A DNA stretch of 38,610 nt from UBA11475 sp045655805 (GTDB lineage: Bacteria > Bacillota > Clostridia > Christensenellales > Borkfalkiaceae): the NCBI GenBank assembly GCA_045655805.1, contig JAZOPZ010000027.1, positions 1-38,610 of the forward strand, given 5' to 3'. Below, piece after piece: positions 1 to 7,424 of this stretch. Numbering within the stretch: the first letter of the stretch is position 1; each line of letters starts with the position of its first letter. The position numbers and the translations under genes were made by a program. The notes below the pieces were generated by a model that did not search any database, was not told where the DNA came from, and saw only the letters and a list, made by a program, of their open reading frames with translations.

Positions 1-435
1 TGACCGATAGTAAGTTTTACATCGTCGGTGTAGAATAAAAGTTTACCAAGGTCAGCAAATTGACCGCCTTCTTTTAAGATTGTTAAATCAAGTGCGTCAA
101 TAATATCTGCTGTGTGGGGTTTGTTTTGGAAATCCAGCACCTTGTCTAAGGTTTGTTTAATCGTCAACTTGTTAGCAAAAGTACCGTAGTCTTCGTATGC
201 AATGAGTTTAACCACTTTTGCAAACGTGCCTTCGGTAAGCATTTCTAAACCAATAGCGTTTACAACGTCAATAGTGTAAAGGTTACTGTCGATTTTTTGA
301 ACTTTTTCAATAGTTTGACCGATAGTAAGTTTTACATCGTCGGTGTAGAATAAAAGTTTACCAAGGTCAGCAAATTGACCGCCTTCTTTTAAGATCGTTA
401 AATCAAGTGCGTCAATAATATCTGCTGTGTAAAGT
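1..435 (-). repeat. Near-identical DNA repeat inside the repeat-protein gene
   Basis: About 115 bp beginning at 1 recur at 316 with a single mismatch that I can find. The period is 315 bp, which is 105 codons or two protein repeat units. The other units are much more diverged at DNA level, so this pair looks like a recent duplication or gene-conversion product that keeps the reading frame. Confidence 0.9.
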
Positions 436-2417
436 TTATCTTCAAAATTGGTAACTGCTTCTAAAGTTTCTTTAATAGTGAGAGCCTTACCGTTTTCATC
501 ACCATTTTCATAAGCAATAAGTTTAACCACTTCTGCTAAAGTGCCTTCGGTAAGAATATCTAAGCCAACGGCGTTTACAACGTCGATAGTCTTAAGTTCG
601 GTTTCAAAACCTTGCACGATTTCTAAAGTTCTAGCAATAGTAACGTTTTCACCGTTTTCTTTAAAGAGTAAGTTTGCTACACCTTCAAACGCACCACCAG
701 GTAACAAAACAGTTACGTTGAGCGCTTCTATAAGTTCGTAACCATAGAGATTTTCAAAACTGGTTACGTTTTTGATAGTGTCGTTAATAGTGAGGTTGTT
801 GCCGTTAGCATCTTTTGCGATAACGTCAATAACTGGTGCAAGAGTACCTAAATCAAAGCCTAATGCGTCGATGATTTCTACGGTGTATAAGTTATCACCA
901 TAGTTCATTACCATATCGATGGTTTCACCAACGGTGAGTTTTGTACCTTGTTTGTCGTAAGCGATAATGTCTACGATGCCTGCAAATTGACCGTCAGGTT
1001 CGCCGTTTTCGCCCTTCTTTAAGATTGAAAGGTCAAGTGCGTCGATAATGTCGGCAGTGTAAAGTTTATCTTCAAAGTTTTTAACGAGGTCAAGAACGTC
1101 GTTAATAGAACGTTTGTTGCCGTCGGTCTTTTCACCGTCGTAGCCAATTAAATCAACAACACTTTGTAAAGAACCAAGGTCTAAACCAAGTGCATCTATA
1201 ACGTCAACGACTTTTACGTCGTCCATAATGTTTTCAAGAATATCTTTAAGCGTCTTAGGAGCATTGTGTTCGTCTTTAGTAACTACATTAACGATTTTGT
1301 CAATCATCGTTAAATCTTCATCAGCCGTGCCTTCTGGACTAGTGATACCGATACCTTCAAGGATAGGCGCTACTTGAATTGCGTCGGTGTTAAACGGTCT
1401 GAATACGTCGTTAAGCGTAGTGGTAGCCAAAGTCTTGTCTGCAGGTTTGAGTGCGGAAAGAATTTTTTCAAAGTCCATATCCGAACTTGCAAGATAACCT
1501 TCACAAACAATCTTAAGGTCTTCAAGCGTTAAATCCCATAATCTTGAAACTGCGTTATCAACGAGTTTAAGTACAGGAGTACTCTTGAGCGCTTGATATC
1601 TACGATAAAGTTTTACGCTATTATTTGCGCTATTTGAAACGGTTACAATACCACCTTCAAGCACGGTGAAAAGCGCTGTTTCTGAACCTGAAACAACACC
1701 ACTAGTGTAGAAGAAGTAATCACGGATGTCCGCTTCCCCCGCAAATTTATAATAGGTACCGTAACGTTGAACGTCCTTTTGGAGTACAGGCGTATAGGTT
1801 TTACCATCAGCGCTCTTGGTGTACTTAACGATATTTGCGTTCACGTTGTCGTCGGTAGTGGTCGTAACGAATAAATCAGCGTAAGTTTCAGCGCTTTCTT
1901 TATAATCGTCGTTTTTGTAAATCGACAAATCGTTTACAAACCCAAAGCCTAAACTATCAAGGCTAATGCCGGTAAGCGTGAATACGGAATCAAGCGTAGC
2001 GGTAATTTCAACAGCATTTAAAAGCCCTGACAAATTAAGTTGAGTAAGGTCGTTGATACCCATTTGCGCCAACTTAACCCTATCGATACTTACGAAAGTT
2101 GAAATTCTTTCATCTTCTAAAATACCGTCAAGCAATGTTGAAACGTATGGAATAAACGACTCGATATCACCGAGTGTACCACTGTTTATGTACTCAAGTA
2201 ATTGTTCAACTGCTTCGTTGATGTACATGTCTTGCGCTTCTTGACTCACGTACTCGTCGTCGCCGTCCTCGCCCCAGATCATACCGGTGAGTTGTCCAAC
2301 TTTAACGCCGGTCCAAGCGTAATAACCGCCTGCAACGAGCCCACCGAATACGCCGGCGATACCGATAACGGCACCGAGCAACAGTACTACGAGCGTTTTG
2401 ATAAATTTGCCTATCAT
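1..2417 (-). CDS. Membrane-anchored tandem-repeat protein, C-terminus beyond the window
   Basis: An open frame of at least 805 codons starts at 2417 and runs off the window start. The ATG follows TAGGAG at good spacing. Residues about 5-30 form one hydrophobic, Gly-rich segment, so the N-terminus is a signal anchor or single membrane helix, and the rest is probably outside the cell. Residues about 35-385 are non-repetitive. From about residue 389 to the window edge there are eight complete units of roughly 50-54 residues and the start of a ninth. A typical unit runs LTIxxTLExV, then LYTxDIIDALDL, then a spacer and VxxLIAYE. I do not recognise the family. The regular Leu/Ile/Asp pattern suggests a rod-like or solenoid stalk, but that is inference. 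The gene has its own promoter. It could be a surface adhesin or an envelope protein. Confidence 0.85.
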   Translation of the reverse strand, partial: MIGKFIKTLVVLLLGAVIGIAGVFGGLVAGGYYAWTGVKVGQLTGMIWGEDGDDEYVSQEAQDMYINEAVEQLLEYINSGTLGDIESFIPYVSTLLDGILEDERISTFVSIDRVKLAQMGINDLTQLNLSGLLNAVEITATLDSVFTLTGISLDSLGFGFVNDLSIYKNDDYKESAETYADLFVTTTTDDNVNANIVKYTKSADGKTYTPVLQKDVQRYGTYYKFAGEADIRDYFFYTSGVVSGSETALFTVLEGGIVTVSNSANNSVKLYRRYQALKSTPVLKLVDNAVSRLWDLTLEDLKIVCEGYLASSDMDFEKILSALKPADKTLATTTLNDVFRPFNTDAIQVAPILEGIGITSPEGTADEDLTMIDKIVNVVTKDEHNAPKTLKDILENIMDDVKVVDVIDALGLDLGSLQSVVDLIGYDGEKTDGNKRSINDVLDLVKNFEDKLYTADIIDALDLSILKKGENGEPDGQFAGIVDIIAYDKQGTKLTVGETIDMVMNYGDNLYTVEIIDALGFDLGTLAPVIDVIAKDANGNNLTINDTIKNVTSFENLYGYELIEALNVTVLLPGGAFEGVANLLFKENGENVTIARTLEIVQGFETELKTIDVVNAVGLDILTEGTLAEVVKLIAYENGDENGKALTIKETLEAVTNFEDKLYTADIIDALDLTILKEGGQFADLGKLLFYTDDVKLTIGQTIEKVQKIDSNLYTIDVVNAIGLEMLTEGTFAKVVKLIAYEDYGTFANKLTIKQTLDKVLDFQNKPHTADIIDALDLTILKEGGQFADLGKLLFYTDDVKLTIG

Positions 2418-2562
2418 ATTATCTCCTACTGACGCTGTTTTGCGTCCTTTATTTTTTTGCGTGAAGTGCTTGCCACACTCGAAAAAGTTTTACTTTAGTA
2501 AAGCAATTTTTCTTTCGAATTTTAGCGACACGACCGCATTCTAGCCTATTATAAGCGATACC

Positions 2563-2591
2563 ATTATACCACCAAAATTTCGGTTAGTCAA
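2563..2591 (-). promoter_or_regulatory. Promoter of the repeat-protein gene
   Basis: On the minus strand TTGACT (2591-2586) and TATAAT (2568-2563) are separated by exactly 17 bp. The start codon is at 2417, giving a 5' leader of about 140 nt. I see only weak imperfect hairpins in that leader. Confidence 0.8.
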
Positions 2592-2620
2592 CAGTTATGC
2601 TATTATTTTTATATATAAAA

Positions 2621-2662
2621 AATAAAAAAAGTCGACCAATTTTTTACAGTCGGCCGACTTTT
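2621..2662 (-). terminator. Rho-independent terminator after cca
   Basis: Arms at 2627-2637 and 2652-2662 pair around AAAAGTCG/CGACTTTT with one mismatch. Read on the minus strand they are followed by a run of seven T. It lies about 60 bp downstream of the cca stop. The rest of 2663-2721 shows nothing. Confidence 0.75.
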
Positions 2663-2721
2663 CGTTAAATTTTTACCTTTTTTGCGAATACAAAACACAC
2701 TTGACGACTAATTTTAATCGC

Positions 2722-4083
2722 TTAAATCAAATCATCTTTGATTTTACGAGCAAGCGAAATTAACGCATCGCGTTCGTTTAGATAAGGCTCTTCAAGAACC
2801 TTGCTGAACAGTTTATCTAAAATCACCCCGACGATTTTACCCTTAAGACCAAGTGCTGAAATATCGTTGCCGTCAATTTTGAGGTCTTTAATCGAGTGTG
2901 GCAAAGCGTTTGAATTCATACGCTCAACTATTTTGCGCCACCTAACGACGGTTAACGGTACAAGATCGGGATTGCTTGCTAAAATATCAGCCTCTTTAAG
3001 TAGCAACAAGCGTTCAATCCTGCCGTAATTATTTGCTATGAAACGCTTAACGTCTATCTCTGGTTCGTCTGCCTTTAAATCATACATATGGTTCAAAATG
3101 AGCCAACACGTATCTTCGATAATTGACCGCGGGGCTTTTAGTGCCTGCAATCTTTCCCTGGCTATAACAGCGCCTTCGTCATCGTGAAAATGATAAGTTC
3201 CATCCCGTAAATAAACGACTGCTTTACCTATATCGTGCAAGAGTCCCGCAAGCCTTACGGACGGCGCGCTGTAAAGTAACGCACGGAAACTATGTTCTAA
3301 AACGTCGTAACGATGAAAGTCTTTTCGTTGAGGCATCCCTTCCCCTAAAGAGAGTTCGGGAAAGATATATTTTAAAACGCCGATTTTGTGGCAAAGTTTA
3401 AATGCGTCATAATGTCCTGTTTTTGGCGAATAGTGATATTTGCCGTCGGAAACTAACATCCTTACAAGTTCTTCGTAAATTCTTTCACCGGACAAATCGG
3501 TTACGTTTTTAGCAAAAGCCGACGCCGATTCAACGACTCGTTCAGTAGGAGTAAAACCGATTTCACCAGCAAATCGACAAAGCCTTAAAAGGCGCAAGCC
3601 GTCGCTAGCAAAAACCTTATCGGGTTCTTTTACCGTATCAAGAATTTTATTTTTGATATCTTCTACTCCACCAAGTGGGTCAACGATTTTTGAATTCTTA
3701 ATATCATAATAAACTGCGTTGCACTTAAAATCACGACGCTTGGCATCTTCTACGATATCGTTCGTAAGTTCAACCTGCAACGGAGTGTGCCCACCACCTT
3801 CTTGATAAACTTCACGCCTAAAAGAAGTAAATTCGTACTTGATATCGCTTTCACCGTCAAAGAACATCACGGTGTGGGTGCGTGGATACTCTGCCTTAAT
3901 GCTAAAGCCGAATTTTGCCAGTAACTGAACGAAGTCTTCGGCAGGCATCGCTGACGCAAGGTCAACGTCGTTAGATAAAGTTCCGTCAATTAAAACCCCA
4001 CGGACTGCACCACCAACGATATATAAAGGCAAGGACATTTCACCTGCCAAATTTTTAAGTTTTTGACAAAACAAATTATTCAT
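2722..4083 (-). CDS. cca: CCA-adding tRNA nucleotidyltransferase with HD domain
   Basis: This 453-residue protein should add or repair the 3' CCA of tRNAs. It shows the class II nucleotidyltransferase signature: GGAVR at residues 24-28, catalytic DVD at 39-41, RRDF at 116-119 and the DGLRLLRLCRFA helix motif. A C-terminal HD domain carries LLHDIGK near residue 285. The length suits the bacterial Cca/PcnB family; this family can also be poly(A) polymerase, but in Bacillota the single copy is normally the CCA enzyme. It is divergent from the lipid kinase gene. No Shine-Dalgarno precedes the ATG; instead a consensus -10 lies six bases upstream, so the mRNA is probably leaderless. Both tRNAs here already encode CCA, so its role on them would be repair. 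Confidence 0.92.
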   Translation of the reverse strand: MNNLFCQKLKNLAGEMSLPLYIVGGAVRGVLIDGTLSNDVDLASAMPAEDFVQLLAKFGFSIKAEYPRTHTVMFFDGESDIKYEFTSFRREVYQEGGGHTPLQVELTNDIVEDAKRRDFKCNAVYYDIKNSKIVDPLGGVEDIKNKILDTVKEPDKVFASDGLRLLRLCRFAGEIGFTPTERVVESASAFAKNVTDLSGERIYEELVRMLVSDGKYHYSPKTGHYDAFKLCHKIGVLKYIFPELSLGEGMPQRKDFHRYDVLEHSFRALLYSAPSVRLAGLLHDIGKAVVYLRDGTYHFHDDEGAVIARERLQALKAPRSIIEDTCWLILNHMYDLKADEPEIDVKRFIANNYGRIERLLLLKEADILASNPDLVPLTVVRWRKIVERMNSNALPHSIKDLKIDGNDISALGLKGKIVGVILDKLFSKVLEEPYLNERDALISLARKIKDDLI

Positions 4084-4089
4084 AAAATT

Positions 4090-4118
4090 ATTATAGCATA
4101 AAAATTGCTTTTTTTCAA
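4090..4118 (-). promoter_or_regulatory. Promoter of cca, leaderless geometry
   Basis: TTGAAA (4118-4113) and TATAAT (4095-4090) on the minus strand are 17 bp apart. Only AATTTT separates the -10 from the ATG at 4083, so +1 should fall on or next to the start codon. Confidence 0.75.
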
Positions 4119-4184
4119 AAAATATTGTAAAATATAATCGAAAAGTTTAAAAACGGTTCAACGAAAGACAAAAACGGAGCAAGC

Positions 4185-5060
4185 ATGTTAGATTTTATAG
4201 TCAATCCAAAAGCAGGTACTGTTAAAGGCAAAAAACTCAAGAAAGTTCTTGCAAAACTTGAAGAACGTTTGCATGAAAAAAACGTGCCTTACACCATACA
4301 TAAAACTAATTATAAAGGGCACGCTAAGACGCTAACTTCAAATCTTATTACAGCGGGTGCTACCGATATTATTGCTATAGGTGGCGACGGCACGTTGCAT
4401 GAAATTATCAATGGTTTTCATAATTTTGAAAATTGTAATTTAGGTCTTATACCTTGTGGCACGGGCAATGATTTTGCGGCTACCGTTGGATTACCTAAAG
4501 ACCCTGTTGATGCGCTTAATGTAATACTTTTAAATCAACCGAAGTATACTGACTATATGCAACTTCCTACAGCGCGTGGCATGAACGTTGTTGGCACGGG
4601 GTTGGACGTTTCGGTTTTACAACGCTATGAAAAATTGAAAAAGAAAACTAAATTCGGCTACACAATGAGCCTTATCAGAACGGTTTTCGGGTTTAAAGGC
4701 GTTGAGTTTGAAGTGGAAGTAGACGGTGAAACAAAAACTTTTCACTCGTTTATCTCGGCTGTTTGCAACGGCGATAGATACGGTGGTGGCATCAAAATTT
4801 GCCCTATCGCTAAAGCAGATGACGGTCAACTTAATTTTGTGTCAGTAGACCACGTGCAAGGGCTTTTTGCTATTATTAAAGAATTTTTGCGCCTTAAAAA
4901 AGGCAAAATTTTAGAAAGCCCTAGAGCAACAGCCTTCCCAGTTAACAAAATTAAGGTTGTTAGCAAAGGTGAACCTATCGTAAATATCGACGGCGAACTT
5001 TACGAAAACATCCCGTATGAAGTTGAAGTCGTTAGCAATCAATTGAAAATGCATAGATAA
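4185..5060 (+). CDS. Diacylglycerol/lipid kinase family protein
   Basis: This 291-residue protein belongs to the DagK/YegS/BmrU lipid kinase family, which transfers phosphate from ATP to diacylglycerol or related lipids. Visible marks are the N-terminal FIVNPKAG, the nucleotide-binding GGDGT at residues 66-70, and GTGNDFA near residue 97. The C-terminal half has the beta-rich lipid-binding fold with DDGQLNFV and an IDGE motif near the end. The length is typical. It is soluble, with no membrane segment, and probably acts at the inner membrane face. ATG 4185 follows GGAGC. A TATAAT at 4133-4138 is a candidate -10 without a good -35. In Gram-positives DgkB recycles diacylglycerol made during lipoteichoic acid synthesis; whether this one does so is not shown by the sequence. 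Confidence 0.88.
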   Translation: MLDFIVNPKAGTVKGKKLKKVLAKLEERLHEKNVPYTIHKTNYKGHAKTLTSNLITAGATDIIAIGGDGTLHEIINGFHNFENCNLGLIPCGTGNDFAATVGLPKDPVDALNVILLNQPKYTDYMQLPTARGMNVVGTGLDVSVLQRYEKLKKKTKFGYTMSLIRTVFGFKGVEFEVEVDGETKTFHSFISAVCNGDRYGGGIKICPIAKADDGQLNFVSVDHVQGLFAIIKEFLRLKKGKILESPRATAFPVNKIKVVSKGEPIVNIDGELYENIPYEVEVVSNQLKMHR

Positions 5061-5088
5061 AAGACGTGGTTTTTTAATAAGAATAACT

Positions 5089-5134
5089 TTCCTGCCCTTT
5101 TTTGAAAAAATTTTAAAAAACGGCAGGAATTTTG
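5089..5134 (+). terminator. Terminator after the lipid kinase gene
   Basis: TTCCTGCC pairs with GGCAGGAA, and the interior TTTTTTGAAAA/TTTTAAAAAA can extend the stem. It is followed by TTTTG and abuts the -35 of the tRNA promoter. Confidence 0.65.
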
Positions 5135-5163
5135 TTGACAAATAAAAAAACTTAAGTTATAAT
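5135..5163 (+). promoter_or_regulatory. Consensus promoter of the tRNA operon
   Basis: TTGACA (5135-5140) and TATAAT (5158-5163) are both perfect and 17 bp apart. The first tRNA begins 17 bp after the -10, as expected for a strong stable-RNA promoter. Confidence 0.92.
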
Positions 5164-5179
5164 ATCGTAGCATTTATAT

Positions 5180-5256
5180 GGCGGCGTAGCTTAGTTGGTT
5201 ATAGCGGCCGGTTCATACCCGGCAGGTCGTTGGTTCGAATCTGACCGCCGCTACCA
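5180..5256 (+). tRNA. tRNA-Met (CAT), elongator type
   Basis: A 7-bp acceptor (5180-5186 with the segment ending at 5252), D arm, anticodon arm GCCGG/CCGGC around TTCATAC (anticodon CAT), T arm with TTCGAAT, and an encoded CCA at 5254-5256. The anticodon stem lacks the three consecutive G:C pairs of initiators, and the 1:72 position is a G:U wobble rather than a mismatch. Elongator Met is therefore most likely; a CAU-anticodon tRNA-Ile substrate of TilS cannot be excluded. Confidence 0.93.
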
Positions 5257-5258
5257 TT

Positions 5259-5302
5259 CGGTATCGCGCAGTTCGGGTTTGACCCGAATTGCACGATTAT
5301 CG
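5259..5302 (+). other. Long hairpin between the two tRNAs
   Basis: Left arm 5259-5277 and right arm 5283-5302 pair over about 19 bp, with a perfect core GTTCGGG/CCCGAAT and a five-base loop. There is no T-run, so it is not a terminator. It may guide RNase processing of the dicistronic tRNA precursor. Confidence 0.6.
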
Positions 5303-5316
5303 AAACAAAACTTAAT

Positions 5317-5392
5317 GGCCCGTTGGTGAAACGGTTAACACACATGCCTTTCACGCATGCATTTATGGGTTCGAACCCCGTACGGGTCACCA
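5317..5392 (+). tRNA. tRNA-Glu (TTC), attachment site of the island
   Basis: Acceptor GGCCCGT pairs with ACGGGTC. The anticodon arm CATGC/GCATG holds CTTTCAC, giving anticodon TTC. The T loop is TTCGAAC and CCA is encoded (5390-5392). Its last 21 bases recur exactly at 17432-17452, so the gene overlaps the left attachment site and stays intact. Confidence 0.94.
5372..5392 (+). repeat. Left attachment core (attL) within tRNA-Glu
   Basis: Begins CGAACCCCG and ends GGGTCACCA. Identical for 21 bp to 17432-17452; identity stops at both edges. Confidence 0.85.
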
Positions 5393-5405
5393 AACAAAGT
5401 AAAGA

Positions 5406-5446
5406 CGAACCCGTTTCCTTTAGGAGACGGGTTCGCCTTTGTTTTT
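5406..5446 (+). terminator. Terminator just after tRNA-Glu, element-borne
   Basis: CGAACCCGTTTC pairs with GAGACGGGTTCG (one G:U) around a short loop, followed by TTTGTTTTT. It lies inside the left end of the element, so the element supplies the tRNA operon with a new terminator in place of the chromosomal one now at 17454-17490. Confidence 0.85.
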
Positions 5447-5473
5447 ATGTTAAAAAAGTAGGCGAAATCACTC

Positions 5474-5516
5474 AAAATAGACACTTTCTTCGTTTGAGAG
5501 TGTCTATTTTTCGTTT
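5474..5516 (+). terminator. Second terminator upstream of the 511-aa gene
   Basis: AAAATAGACACTTTC pairs with GAGAGTGTCTATTTT (one G:U) with a 7-base loop and flanking A and T tracts. It may act on both strands and insulates the cargo gene from the tRNA operon. Confidence 0.75.
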
Positions 5517-5530
5517 GTATATAGATAAAA

Positions 5531-5559
5531 TTGATTTTATTAGAAAAACATGGTAAAAT
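5531..5559 (+). promoter_or_regulatory. Promoter of the 511-aa gene
   Basis: TTGATT (5531-5536) and TAAAAT (5554-5559), 17 bp apart, end 28 bp before the ATG at 5588. Confidence 0.7.
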
Positions 5560-5587
5560 TTTCTTAATATATCTTCTGAGGTGTTTT

Positions 5588-7123
5588 ATGGAACAAATGA
5601 TTGTAGCTTTTATCTTTGATAGCGGCAGAATGGGAACGAGTATGTACGGACATGAAGTTTTTAAATGTATGCTTCAAGGAAAAGAACTAACACGAAATTC
5701 TAATAAAATGGTAATTTCTCATGGCGACTTAAATCCGAAAACTAAGTACCGTTTTATAGATATTGAACCATATATAATTAAAGATGATTTATGCACTGTT
5801 GATTTTACACAAACGATTCGTGAAAAGCCTTTTAAAGATTACCCCTACTGTTGGATAATTGAAGATATTGAGAAAACAATAGCAATCGATTTAGATAAGT
5901 GTCTTAAAAAAACATGCGAGGGCTACATTGGACTATCACGTATAGATATCAATAGTAACGATGAAAAAAAGCAATTTTGGAAACGGTTAATCAGAAATTT
6001 CACCATATATAATAATAAGATAACTGTCTTTCAAGACCCTGATATCGAAGATGTTTTTTGCTATGAAGAAATAGCAAAAAAGTTGGGATATTTTATAGAG
6101 TACAACAAAGAAGACGAATATATCTCAGTTGAAGAAAGCAGAGATAAAAAATCAACATATGTTAAGTCTGATAACGATTTAAAAATCAAACGTCAAGAGA
6201 AGCAAAGCATTGATAGAAATTTGCTTGAAATTAATTTTGACCTAAGAAAAGAACTGCAAATTTCAGGGGCTTTAATTTGGCAATCCATAAATGATATAGA
6301 TAAAATAGATTTTAATATGGGAGAAGATTACCTCGTTGAATTTCCCTTCTTTACATTATATCACGCAGCTCAAGGGCTAGAAAGATTGCAAAAATGTATT
6401 ATTGAATTGATTTGCAAGAAAGAACACATTAAAGAGAATGAAAAAGAAAAGGTTATGAAACTTCTTAATAGCCATTCTCACGATAATCTTAATAATTGGA
6501 TTGAAGAGAAAACAAATAATAAATTTAATAGTAATTGCAGAAACATGATTAATATTCTTATGGATTTTTACAACAATGTAAGATACATAAGATATTCTGA
6601 TGAAAAAAAAGAAAATAGATTGATTTCCGAATATAGCCTTTTATATAAGCTTTCCCCCAAAAAATCAAATAATTTAAATAAGCAAATAAAAAATAATTTC
6701 GGTATATATTTGGGTTCTTTGTCTAAAAAATACTATGAGATATATTATGAACTTTGTCATGATTTACTAATATTTGCATATGAATTAGATTCTTATTCGA
6801 GTGCAAATACGGTTTACAATCATTCAAATGAGGTAAATCTTTATATTAAACTAAAACAAACACAGCAGGCAAAAAAAGAACTGTTATTTTGGCTTATGAA
6901 AAAAGGAAAAAAATATCCTAAATATCGGCTAATTAAAGATAAAGCCTTAAATTTAGATAAAGAGGAAATAGAAACATATTTACATGATTTAATTTATAAT
7001 TCGGAAAATGGTTGTGAGTTGGGTGCAATTGTTGGTGAAATGTATGATGACTTATGTTCTAAGAACAAAGAAAAATGGAAAAAAAGAGAAAATTTAATTG
7101 ATTATTTAGTTGAAAAAAATTAA
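5588..7123 (+). CDS. Unrecognised 511-aa cytoplasmic protein at the left end of the element
   Basis: I do not recognise this protein. ATG 5588 follows GAGGTG at good spacing; the longer frame from 5531 would overlap the promoter. It has no signal peptide or membrane helix and is rich in Lys, Asn, Ile and Glu, more AT-rich than the chromosomal genes. Residues about 1-180 look alpha/beta, opening with a hydrophobic strand and FDSGRMGTS. Residues about 180-230 are charged and low-complexity. From about 255 the sequence is helical, with FPFFTLYHAAQGLERLQK followed about 85 residues later by NNVRYIRYSDE, a layout resembling HEPN-type helical bundles, though no clear R-x4-6-H motif is seen. It has its own promoter and terminators. 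Its place between attL and the mobilization genes suggests cargo, perhaps defence, but no function is shown. Confidence 0.75.
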   Translation: MEQMIVAFIFDSGRMGTSMYGHEVFKCMLQGKELTRNSNKMVISHGDLNPKTKYRFIDIEPYIIKDDLCTVDFTQTIREKPFKDYPYCWIIEDIEKTIAIDLDKCLKKTCEGYIGLSRIDINSNDEKKQFWKRLIRNFTIYNNKITVFQDPDIEDVFCYEEIAKKLGYFIEYNKEDEYISVEESRDKKSTYVKSDNDLKIKRQEKQSIDRNLLEINFDLRKELQISGALIWQSINDIDKIDFNMGEDYLVEFPFFTLYHAAQGLERLQKCIIELICKKEHIKENEKEKVMKLLNSHSHDNLNNWIEEKTNNKFNSNCRNMINILMDFYNNVRYIRYSDEKKENRLISEYSLLYKLSPKKSNNLNKQIKNNFGIYLGSLSKKYYEIYYELCHDLLIFAYELDSYSSANTVYNHSNEVNLYIKLKQTQQAKKELLFWLMKKGKKYPKYRLIKDKALNLDKEEIETYLHDLIYNSENGCELGAIVGEMYDDLCSKNKEKWKKRENLIDYLVEKN

Positions 7124-7146
7124 AAGCAGAGTAAATGTTACTCCGC
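7112..7146 (-). terminator. Terminator of the small minus-strand transcript
   Basis: On the minus strand GCGGAGTAA pairs with TTACTCTGC around a 3-base loop (7146-7126), followed by TTTTAATTTTTTT. It overlaps the 3' end of the convergent 511-aa gene and may weakly serve that gene as well. Confidence 0.75.
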
Positions 7147-7194
7147 TTATATGTCGCATAAGGAGGTGACCCACGGTGCCATTTGGGAGCCAAC

Positions 7195-7260
7195 TTATTT
7201 ATGTTTGATATCTCCAAAAGAAAATATCATAAGAGCCTTAAGTAAGGCTTTCATAAACAT
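7195..7260 (-). CDS. 21-aa peptide in an isolated small transcript
   Basis: An ATG at 7260 lies directly after a full Shine-Dalgarno (TTGGAGGTG). It opens 21 codons beginning MFMKALLKALMIFSF and ending GDIKHK before TAA. The peptide has a short hydrophobic amphipathic helix and a basic tail, as in small membrane-active or leader peptides. A consensus promoter (7340-7312) and terminator (7146-7112) frame it into a transcript of about 190 nt. Downstream in that RNA, GGTCACCTCC can pair with the Shine-Dalgarno, and a GCCTTACTTAAGGC hairpin lies inside the coding region, so translation may be controlled by folding. It could be a type I toxin-like peptide or a regulatory RNA with an incidental frame. 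I know no homologue. Confidence 0.5.
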   Translation of the reverse strand: MFMKALLKALMIFSFGDIKHK

Positions 7261-7311
7261 CACCTCCAATCACGCCCCGAAAACAATCGGCACCTATGTT
7301 TTGGTAGTATT

Positions 7312-7340
7312 ATTATAACGAATATATCCAATAAATGCAA
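7312..7340 (-). promoter_or_regulatory. Promoter of the small transcript
   Basis: Minus-strand TTGCAT (7340-7335) and TATAAT (7317-7312) are 17 bp apart; +1 is expected near 7305, about 45 nt before the peptide start. Confidence 0.75.
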
Positions 7341-7344
7341 TTAA

Positions 7345-7378
7345 AAAAGCGGTGAGGAAATTAATCCTCACCGCTTTT
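7345..7378. terminator. Bidirectional terminator
   Basis: AAAAGCGGTGAGGA and TCCTCACCGCTTTT are perfect arms around a 6-base loop. It ends the leftward mob/60-aa transcript and insulates the small transcription unit. Outside it, 7124-7424 holds only the small unit and its signals. Confidence 0.85.
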
Positions 7379-7424
7379 CTACCGCCTTTTGCGGTCTAAA
7401 ACTTCATATACAATGCTCCTATGA

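Noticed and set aside
1..1250. Regularly spaced repeats resembling a CRISPR array
   Set aside because: The period is about 155-315 bp, the repeats diverge, and they encode one continuous protein frame on the minus strand.
2461..2520. Hairpin in the 5' leader of the repeat-protein gene as a riboswitch
   Set aside because: The arms pair imperfectly and no known aptamer core is visible.
5180..5256. Initiator tRNA-fMet
   Set aside because: No run of three G:C pairs in the anticodon stem and no 1:72 mismatch; it fits an elongator.
5531..5587. Longer start of the 511-aa protein
   Set aside because: It lies within the promoter; the ATG at 5588 has GAGGTG at proper spacing.
7159..7200. Plus-strand holin-like toxin gene behind AAGGAGGTG
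   Set aside because: The frame from GTG has only ten codons, and no promoter was found; it may be decayed, so it is not annotated.
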